The notes below the pieces were generated by a model, which saw only the letters and a program-made list of their open reading frames with translations, had not been told where the DNA came from and did not search any database. The translations under genes were made by a program, and so were the position numbers. From NCBI GenBank assembly GCA_001464455.1, contig LNEI01000018.1, forward strand, positions 1 to 64,000: a stretch of 64,000 nt of DNA. Direction: 5' to 3'. The first letter of the stretch is position 1, and every line of letters begins with the position of its first letter. This document shows positions 29,472-35,586 of the stretch, piece by piece. The DNA comes from Acidobacteria bacterium Ga0077534. Its GTDB lineage: Bacteria; Acidobacteriota; Blastocatellia; Pyrinomonadales; Pyrinomonadaceae.

Positions 29472-30566
29472 GTGGCAAAGGTTTTTTCAAAATTTTCGAT
29501 CATCGTTTCGGCTCTTTTCTTCACTGCGTGCTCGACCAGTATCGAGATACCGCAGGGCTTCCCGACCCCGCCGCCGCCCGCCGATGCTAAGCGGCTCGCC
29601 GCGATCAACCTCAAACGCGACCCAACTCTCGAAAGCCAGATCGCGAAGATCGCTGAAGCCGCGAAAGGCAAGGTCGGTGTGGCCGCCGTCGATCTCGATA
29701 CGGGCGACGCGGCGCTTTTGAATGCCGACGACAAATTCCCGATGCAGAGCGTCTACAAGCTGCCCATTTCGATGGCGGTCATGGAGCGGATCCGCCTGGG
29801 CAAAGCCGAGCTTGATGAAAAGATCGGCGTGACGAAAGACGACTTCGTCCGCCCCGGAATGCGTTCACCGCTCAGGGACGCAAACCCGAACGGCGGCGAA
29901 TTCACCATCCGCGAACTGATCCGCCTCTCAATGGTCGAATCCGACGGCACCGCAAGCGACGTCCTGATGCGCGTCGCAGGTGGTGCGGGAGCCGTTCAGG
30001 ATTACCTATCACAGATCGGCATCGACGGCGTCCGCGTCGTTAACACCGAAAAGGAAATAGGCCGCGACTGGCAAACCCAGTTTGCCAACTATGCCACCCC
30101 AACCCAAGCCGCCGAACTCCTACGTTGGCTCGACGTGGCCGCCTCGGACGCAACCGCCAACGACGCGCCTGTCAGAACCGCGAGCGATAGCGACCGGGCC
30201 AATGGGGTCAGTACCGGGAACGATAGTGACCGGGGCTCTCAACCCGCGACACGAGACAACGACGCGCTCACCGAATACCAACTGCTCCTAAAATTCATGG
30301 CCGACTCCAACCCCGGAGCCAAACGCCTCAAAGGCGAACTCCCGCCCGGAACCTACGTCGCCCACAAAACCGGAACTTCTGGGACGCAAGACGGAATCAC
30401 CGCAGCCACCAACGACATCGGTATCATCCGCCTTCCAAATGGCAAGCGCGTCGCTATCGCCGTTTTCGTCTCCGATTCACCGACGGACGAAAAAACACGT
30501 GAAGCCGTCATCGCGAAGATCGCCAAAGCAGTTTGGGACGCATGGAGTCAGAACCGGGAGCAATAG
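29472..30566 (+). CDS. Class A (subclass A2-like) serine beta-lactamase lipoprotein
   Basis: 364 residues with a GTG start. A lipobox (FFTACS, Cys about residue 20) predicts a membrane-anchored lipoprotein. The penicillin-binding serine is in SVYK (SxxK), the second motif reads SDG in place of SDN (MVESDGTAS), and the third is KTG in AHKTGTSG. The segment RDWQTQFANYATP matches the A2 branch (CfxA/PER-like), and the N-TEKE segment likely carries the omega-loop glutamate. An extra segment of about 40 residues lies between the helix ending LLRWLDVAA and LTEYQLLLKF; it is built from two copies of a repeat element (see repeats), and a third copy supplies the stop codon. Resistance role inferred, not proven. 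Confidence 0.85.
   Translation: MAKVFSKFSIIVSALFFTACSTSIEIPQGFPTPPPPADAKRLAAINLKRDPTLESQIAKIAEAAKGKVGVAAVDLDTGDAALLNADDKFPMQSVYKLPISMAVMERIRLGKAELDEKIGVTKDDFVRPGMRSPLRDANPNGGEFTIRELIRLSMVESDGTASDVLMRVAGGAGAVQDYLSQIGIDGVRVVNTEKEIGRDWQTQFANYATPTQAAELLRWLDVAASDATANDAPVRTASDSDRANGVSTGNDSDRGSQPATRDNDALTEYQLLLKFMADSNPGAKRLKGELPPGTYVAHKTGTSGTQDGITAATNDIGIIRLPNGKRVAIAVFVSDSPTDEKTREAVIAKIAKAVWDAWSQNREQ
30171..30198 (+). repeat. Dispersed repeat element, copy A1 (inside the beta-lactamase gene)
   Basis: Sequence GTCAGAACCGCGAGC then GATAGCGACCGGG; one of six copies of a ~29-bp element in the window. Here it codes VRTASDSDR in frame. Confidence 0.75.
30207..30235 (+). repeat. Dispersed repeat element, copy A2 (inside the beta-lactamase gene)
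   Basis: GTCAGTACCGGGAACG then ATAGTGACCGGGG, same orientation and frame as A1, 36 bp further on. Codes VSTGNDSDRG. Confidence 0.75.
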
Positions 30567-30574
30567 CGACCGGG
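30547..30574 (+). repeat. Dispersed repeat element, copy B (over the beta-lactamase stop codon)
   Basis: GTCAGAACCGGGAGC then AATAGCGACCGGG. Read in a different frame from A1/A2 it gives SQNREQ and the TAG that ends the gene, so the element has apparently replaced the original 3' end. Confidence 0.75.
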
Positions 30575-30604
30575 TAGAGTTTTGTTATGTCCAACGGTGT
30601 TCTT

Positions 30605-30675
30605 GGGACGCACTACCACAAACGGTTCAGCAGCGGGCATGCCTGCCAGTGTAGGGCTTGAAAATTGGGACGCAC
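30605..30675 (+). repeat. TGGGACGCA repeats in the gap upstream of the antitoxin gene
   Basis: Two copies of TGGGACGCA lie here; four more are at 30380, 30534, 31216 and 31567, three of them inside genes. The 175-bp gap 30567-30741 has no gene; it also holds part of repeat copy B and a short palindrome GGGCATGCC. Confidence 0.45.
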
Positions 30676-30741
30676 AAAAAAGTCTTGCGGGCTCGGGCAG
30701 ATCGTAGTATTATGGGCCCTCAGTAGCCATATAGCCATTTT

Positions 30742-30993
30742 ATGATCTATTCAGTAAAAGATGCGAAAGATAACCTGAGCGAGATCATCCGTCTCGCCGA
30801 GAGCGGCCGTCCGCAAATCATCAAGCGGCACGACACCGAAGTAGCCGTCGTCGTTTCGATAAACGAATGGAAACGGTCACGCGGAAAAAGAAAGACCTTG
30901 GTCGAAGTTCTTCGCACGAGCCCGCTGGTCGGACTAGACCTTGATCTCGAACGCCAATCCGATCTTCCACGTGACATAAAGCTCGGAGAATAA
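30742..30993 (+). CDS. Phd/YefM-type antitoxin
   Basis: 83 residues. The N-terminus MIYSVKDAKDNLSEIIRLAESG matches the Phd/YefM DNA-binding family, followed by QIIKRHDTEVAVVVSINEW, where the family usually has a V-x-L-x-S-x-x-E/D-W-like pattern, and an acidic tail that probably binds the toxin. Its stop is 5 bp before the PIN gene, forming a type II toxin-antitoxin operon likely autoregulated by the pair (family knowledge). Confidence 0.85.
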   Translation: MIYSVKDAKDNLSEIIRLAESGRPQIIKRHDTEVAVVVSINEWKRSRGKRKTLVEVLRTSPLVGLDLDLERQSDLPRDIKLGE

Positions 30994-30998
30994 CGCCG

Positions 30999-31433
30999 AT
31001 GTCCTATCTCCTCGACACCTGCACGATCTCAGAAATGGTCGCCGTCAAACCGGACGCAAACGTTCTCGAGTGGTTCGAAAACCAGCCTGAATCAAAGCTA
31101 TTTCTGAGCGTGATCACTCTCGGTGAGATCCAACGCGGGATCTATCAACTGCCGGCGGGAAAAAAGAGATTGAAGCTGGAAACTTGGTTTTTTGACGAGC
31201 TGATGCCTGTTTTTCTGGGACGCATCCTAGCAATAGATGAAGAACTGGTCGGCTTGTGGGCAAAAATGACGGTGAAATTAAAGGCTCAGGGCTTCGTCCG
31301 GCCATCACTCGATTCCCTGATCGAGGTAACAGCGCTTCGTCACAATATGATCCTTGTGACCCGAAATGTTCGGAACTTCCAAGCTTCCGAAGTCAGCATT
31401 CTCAACCCATGGACTATAGACGAAGATAAATAA
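30999..31433 (+). CDS. PIN-domain toxin (VapC-like ribonuclease)
   Basis: 144 residues. PIN-domain acidic sites: LLDTC (Asp6), TLGEI (Glu48 region), and SLDSLIEVTAL (Asp about 107); the fourth position reads LVTRNVRNF, as in the FitB branch, with Asn where Asp is common. These enzymes cleave RNA when the antitoxin is lost. The antitoxin is 5 bp upstream. A hairpin AAGGCGG/CCGCCTT follows the gene, but its T-run is on the opposite strand. Confidence 0.85.
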   Translation: MSYLLDTCTISEMVAVKPDANVLEWFENQPESKLFLSVITLGEIQRGIYQLPAGKKRLKLETWFFDELMPVFLGRILAIDEELVGLWAKMTVKLKAQGFVRPSLDSLIEVTALRHNMILVTRNVRNFQASEVSILNPWTIDEDK

Positions 31434-31849
31434 AAAAGGCGGGCCCGAAAAAGTCCGCCTTAAAGAGTATGTATTATGTCATGGAACCCAACGCCTTACT
31501 TTTGAATTCCAATACTAATAAACGCCTGGAACGCGCGTTTGTTGCAAAAATGTTTAGCACGGGTTTTGGGACGCATACGACTTGACAGCTAGCGTCCCGC
31601 TTGCAAGTTTGACTCGCTGACTTCAACTCTTTAGACTTCTAATTTGATCTAGTGGTGAGTTATTGCGACTTGCGGCCACGATAAATAAGCGGCTAAACAG
31701 CAGAGAGGTTATCCGGAAAGTATCGCGAACTCTGTGCTTGTTTAGGCGCAGAGTTTTTATTTTGAACCACGGATGGACACAGATGAACACGGATAAAACT
31801 ATCGATCCTGATCTATATTTATCCGTGTCCATCTGTGGTTGATTTTCTT
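31434..31849. other. Intergenic region before metH
   Basis: About 415 bp without a gene. It holds a hairpin just after the toxin gene, another TGGGACGCA copy at 31567, and the large inverted repeat at 31765-31840. I looked for a B12 box or SAM riboswitch core and found neither. Confidence 0.6.
31765..31840. repeat. Inverted repeat hairpin of ACGGAT/GACAC type in the metH leader
   Basis: Left arm: AACCACGGATGGACACAGAT, continuing GAACACGGATAAA (31765-31797). Right arm: TTTATCCGTGTCCATCTG then TGGTT (31818-31840). The right arm is the reverse complement of the left minus one ~10-bp internal unit. It ends ten bases before the metH ATG at 31850. Such ACGGAT-rich arms are seen in many genomes of Acidobacteria, Planctomycetes and related phyla (from memory). 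Confidence 0.75.
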
Positions 31850-34800
31850 ATGAATTTCCTCGAGCTACTAAAAGAGAAAGTAATTGTTTTCGACGGTGCA
31901 ATGGGCACGTACCTTCAGTCGCTCGATCTGTCGATCGACGAATGGGGTGGGCCGGCGTTTGAGAATTGTTCGGAAAATCTGCTTTACACACGGCCCGATG
32001 CCATTGAGAAGGTTCATACCGCGTTTCTCGACATCGGCTGCGATGTGATCGAGACCAATAGCTTTGGCGGCAGCGAGGTTGTGCTGCAGGAATTCGGCAT
32101 CGCCGAAAAGACCTATGACGTGAATCTGCGGGCCGCTCAGCTTGCCAAACGGATCGCGAGCGATTATTCGACGCACGATAAGCCCCGTTTTGTCGCAGGT
32201 TCGATCGGGCCCGGCACCAAGCTGCCTACACTCGGGCACATAACTTATCCGCTGCTGAAAGATGCGTATCGCGAACAGGTTCGCGGCCTTGTAGATGGCG
32301 GAAGCGATCTTTTGCTGGTCGAGACCTGTCAGGATCTCTTGCAGACCAAGGCTGCGCTGGCCGCAATCTTCGAACATTTTGAAAAAAACAAGATCCGCAT
32401 TCCTGTCATCGCACAGGTGACGATCGAGGTTTTTGGAACAATGCTTAACGGGACCGAGATCGGAGCGGCCCTGACAGCTCTCGAGCCGTTTCCGATCGAC
32501 GTCATCGGCATGAACTGCGGCACGGGGCCAAAGCAGATGGCGGACAGTCTGCGGCATCTTTGCGAAAATTCGCCGATCCCGGTTTCCGTACTGCCAAACG
32601 CCGGTTTGCCCGAGGTCAAAGACGGGCAGCAGCATTACGACGAGACGCCGGATAGCTTTGCCGCCCAGGTCGAGCATTTTGCACGCGATTTCGGAGCAAA
32701 CATTGTCGGCGGCTGCTGCGGTACGACGCCGGAACATCTGCGGCAGGTGATCGAGCGTGTTGGCGGAATGTCGCCGAAACAGCGAAACGCTAAACTCGCC
32801 CCATCCGCTTCGTCCATCTATTTCCAACAGCCTTACACTCAGGATGCTTCGTTTCTGATCGTCGGCGAACGCGTCAATGCTTCAGGCTCAAAGAAGATGC
32901 GCGACCTGCTCGATGCTGAAGATTGGGATGGGCTGGTCAATCTCGCCAAATCTCAGGAGAAAGAAGGGGCTCACATTCTCGACGTCAACGTCGATTTCGT
33001 TGGCCGCGATGGCGTAGCGGATATGCACACGCTGGCAGCTAGGCTCGCAACAGCGGTAAAGATCCCGCTGATGTTCGACTCGACCGAATGGGAGAAGATG
33101 GAAGCCGGGCTCGAACACGCCGGCGGTAAATCGATCCTAAATTCGACCAACTATGAAGACGGCGAGGAGCGTTTCCTAAAGGTCCTCGGCCTCGCCAAAG
33201 AGTTCGGTGCAAGCGTCGTCGTCGGCCTGATCGACGAAGACGGCATGGCTCGTTCCTATGAGGACAAGGTCAAGATCGCTCGCCGCGCGTACAAACAGGC
33301 GACCGAATTTGGTATTCCGGGTCATGATATTTTCTTCGACCCGCTCGCTCTGCCGATCTCGACCGGCATCGAAGAAGACCGCAAGAACGCGGTAGAAACT
33401 ATTAACGCCATCAAGACGATCCACGAAGAACTGCCGCAAGCCAACATCATTCTCGGCGTTTCGAATATCTCATTCGGATTGAATCCGGCGGCCCGCGTGG
33501 TTCTTAATTCGGTTTTCCTCCACGACTGTGTCGAGGCGGGAATGAACTCGGCGATCGTAAACGCGTCAAAGATACTGCCGCTGATGCGGTTTAGTGAGCA
33601 TGAGATCGATACCGCACGCGACCTTATTTACGACCGGCGAAAATTTGACGGTGATATTTGCACCTACGATCCGCTAGGCGAATTCTCTACGATGTTCGAG
33701 GGCAAATCGGCACAGTCGATCAAGCCCGACATTTCGAATCTACCGATAGAAGAAAAACTGAAACACCACATCATCGACGGCGAACGCATCGGGTTAGAAG
33801 ATTCGCTAAAAGTGGCGTTAGAAAAATACCCGCCGCTTGAGATCATCAATGACATCCTGCTAGACGGGATGAAAACGGTCGGTGACCTTTTTGGCTCGGG
33901 CCAGATGCAGTTGCCTTTCGTTCTGCAATCCGCTGAGTCGATGAAGGCGGCGGTCAAGTTCCTAGAACCATTTATGGAAAAGGTCGAGGGCTCGAACAAG
34001 GGCGTGATGGTGCTCGCGACCGTCAAGGGAGATGTTCACGATATCGGCAAAAATCTGGTCGATATCATCCTAACCAACAACGGCTACAAGGTAGTAAATC
34101 TCGGCATCAAACAGCCGATCGACGACATCCTGCGTGCCGCCGAAGAAAACAATTGCGACGCCATCGGAATGAGCGGCCTGCTCGTTAAATCGACGCTCAT
34201 CATGCGAGACAATCTCGAACTGATGAACGAACGCGGCATCAACATTCCCGTCATCCTCGGCGGTGCCGCCCTAAATCGCCGCTACGTCGATGCGGACCTG
34301 GTCCCGCTCTATAAAGGCAAATTGTTTTATGCACGCGACGCCTTTGATGGGCTGCATGCGATGGATGAGCTGACGACCGAGTCAGAACCGGAAACGATAG
34401 TGACCGGGGATTTTGCCGCGGGCAGTTCAAACGGCGAGGGTTCCAAAGCCCCGGTCACTATCGTTCCCGGTTCTGACTACTTGGTCGATTCGAACATTGT
34501 TACAGTTTCGGATGCCGAAGACCTAGTCGGCGAAGATGCAAAACTCGGTACAGCCGCCGCTCGTGTTTCGACCCGCTCGACGGGCGATACAACGCACACG
34601 ACCCGATCAGACACAGCGGTGATCGAGCAACCGCCCAAGGCACCGTTCTACGGCTCAAAGGTCGTCGAGATCACTGACCTGACCAAGGTTTTTGAATTCA
34701 TCAATGAGACCGCACTGTTCAAAGGCCAGTGGCAATACAAGCAAGGCCGCAAAACTCCGGAAGAGTATCAGGCCATACTAGAGGAAACAGTTTATCCGAA

Positions 34801-35530
34801 GTTCAAAGAGATAAAGGCTCAGGCTATCCGTGAAAAGCTGCTCGAGGCAAAACTAGTTTACGGCTACTTCCCTTGTTATTCCGAAGGCAACGATCTCGTG
34901 ATCCTTCACGACGACGAAAAGACCGAACGTATGAGATTCACGTTCCCGCGACAGCCGCTGGAACAACGTGGCGGGAAGAATCTGTGTCTGGCGGATTATT
35001 TCAGGAGCGCGGACACTCCTGTCCGCATCGCCGGTTCCTCCGGCGAGACCTCCCTCGCAAGCTTTTCTACCCTCGCCGAAGCGTCGAGCGTTGCGGACAA
35101 GAGTGTCCGCCCTCCAATCGACGTCGTCGCGTTTCAGCTTGTGACGATGGGCCGCAGGGCGAGCGAGCATTCGGCAAAGCTTTTCAAATCAGACAATTAC
35201 ACTGATTATTTGCTTTTCCACGGCCTGTCAGTCGAAGCGGCTGAGGCACTGGCTGAAATGTGGCACAAGCGGATTCGCGAGGAACTCGGCATTGCCGGCA
35301 GTGATGCTCCTGAAATGGCCAAGCTTTTTCATCAGGGTTATCAGGGTTCGCGATTCAGCTTTGGCTATCCCGCGTGCCCGAATATCGAGGACCAGACCAA
35401 GCTTTTCGAACTGCTCCAACCCGAGCGTATCGATGTCGATCTCACGGAAGAGTTCATGCTCGACCCCGAACAATCGACCTCGGCGATCATCGTGCACCAC
35501 CCTGAGGCGAAGTACTTCAATATCGAATAA
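31850..35530 (+). CDS. metH: B12-dependent methionine synthase MetH
   Basis: 1226 residues, close to E. coli MetH (1227). Modules in order: homocysteine-binding with zinc cysteines (NCGTGP and GGCCGTTP, about 300), pterin-binding (ILDVNVDFVGRDG, ~380), cap and B12-binding with the cobalt-ligand His730 in DVHDIGKNL, and the C-terminal AdoMet reactivation domain with RFSFGYPACP. The enzyme methylates homocysteine using methyltetrahydrofolate. ATG 31850 is chosen; the GTG at 31835 lies inside the leader hairpin. Two in-frame inserts are repeat-derived: residues about 844-876 between B12 and activation domains, and about 1052-1088 in the activation domain after CLADYF. Both sit at surface loops, and core motifs remain intact. 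Confidence 0.93.
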   Translation: MNFLELLKEKVIVFDGAMGTYLQSLDLSIDEWGGPAFENCSENLLYTRPDAIEKVHTAFLDIGCDVIETNSFGGSEVVLQEFGIAEKTYDVNLRAAQLAKRIASDYSTHDKPRFVAGSIGPGTKLPTLGHITYPLLKDAYREQVRGLVDGGSDLLLVETCQDLLQTKAALAAIFEHFEKNKIRIPVIAQVTIEVFGTMLNGTEIGAALTALEPFPIDVIGMNCGTGPKQMADSLRHLCENSPIPVSVLPNAGLPEVKDGQQHYDETPDSFAAQVEHFARDFGANIVGGCCGTTPEHLRQVIERVGGMSPKQRNAKLAPSASSIYFQQPYTQDASFLIVGERVNASGSKKMRDLLDAEDWDGLVNLAKSQEKEGAHILDVNVDFVGRDGVADMHTLAARLATAVKIPLMFDSTEWEKMEAGLEHAGGKSILNSTNYEDGEERFLKVLGLAKEFGASVVVGLIDEDGMARSYEDKVKIARRAYKQATEFGIPGHDIFFDPLALPISTGIEEDRKNAVETINAIKTIHEELPQANIILGVSNISFGLNPAARVVLNSVFLHDCVEAGMNSAIVNASKILPLMRFSEHEIDTARDLIYDRRKFDGDICTYDPLGEFSTMFEGKSAQSIKPDISNLPIEEKLKHHIIDGERIGLEDSLKVALEKYPPLEIINDILLDGMKTVGDLFGSGQMQLPFVLQSAESMKAAVKFLEPFMEKVEGSNKGVMVLATVKGDVHDIGKNLVDIILTNNGYKVVNLGIKQPIDDILRAAEENNCDAIGMSGLLVKSTLIMRDNLELMNERGINIPVILGGAALNRRYVDADLVPLYKGKLFYARDAFDGLHAMDELTTESEPETIVTGDFAAGSSNGEGSKAPVTIVPGSDYLVDSNIVTVSDAEDLVGEDAKLGTAAARVSTRSTGDTTHTTRSDTAVIEQPPKAPFYGSKVVEITDLTKVFEFINETALFKGQWQYKQGRKTPEEYQAILEETVYPKFKEIKAQAIREKLLEAKLVYGYFPCYSEGNDLVILHDDEKTERMRFTFPRQPLEQRGGKNLCLADYFRSADTPVRIAGSSGETSLASFSTLAEASSVADKSVRPPIDVVAFQLVTMGRRASEHSAKLFKSDNYTDYLLFHGLSVEAAEALAEMWHKRIREELGIAGSDAPEMAKLFHQGYQGSRFSFGYPACPNIEDQTKLFELLQPERIDVDLTEEFMLDPEQSTSAIIVHHPEAKYFNIE
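34381..34409 (+). repeat. Dispersed repeat element, copy C1 (metH linker)
   Basis: GTCAGAACCGGAAACG then ATAGTGACCGGGG. Codes ESEPETIVTGD in MetH. Forms an inverted pair with C2, 39 bp apart. Confidence 0.75.
34449..34477 (-). repeat. Dispersed repeat element, copy C2 (metH linker, inverted)
   Basis: Reverse complement of the same element: CCCCGGTCACTATCGTT then CCCGGTTCTGAC. Codes APVTIVPGSD. C1 and C2 can base pair almost completely in RNA or single-stranded DNA. Confidence 0.75.
35003..35112. repeat. Second inverted repeat element inside metH activation domain
   Basis: Arms GCGGACACTCCTGTCCGC (35009-35026) and GCGGACAAGAGTGTCCGC (35093-35110) are reverse complements with one mismatch, and each is itself a 6-bp hairpin (GCGGAC/GTCCGC). 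A third palindrome (CGCCGG/CCGGCG) lies between them. The block codes about 37 extra residues in MetH. Confidence 0.75.
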
Positions 35531-35534
35531 AAGA

Positions 35535-35563
35535 ATGGCCGCAACCCGGGCGGGCTGCGGCCA
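35535..35563 (-). terminator. Bidirectional-type hairpin between metH and the metalloprotease gene
   Basis: ATGGCCGCA-CCC pairs with GGG-TGCGGCCAT. On the minus strand it is followed by TTCTTTTATT, so it suits the minus-strand protease gene best, and may also end metH transcripts. Confidence 0.65.
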
Positions 35564-35586
35564 TCGATCGATCTATCTTGTAGAGC

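Noticed and set aside
31436-31464. Terminator after the PIN toxin gene
   Set aside because: A good stem exists, but the T-run lies on the minus strand, where no upstream gene would need it.
31434-31849. B12 or SAM riboswitch before metH
   Set aside because: I looked for the B12 box and SAM core; only the ACGGAT-type inverted repeat and a TGGGACGCA copy are there.
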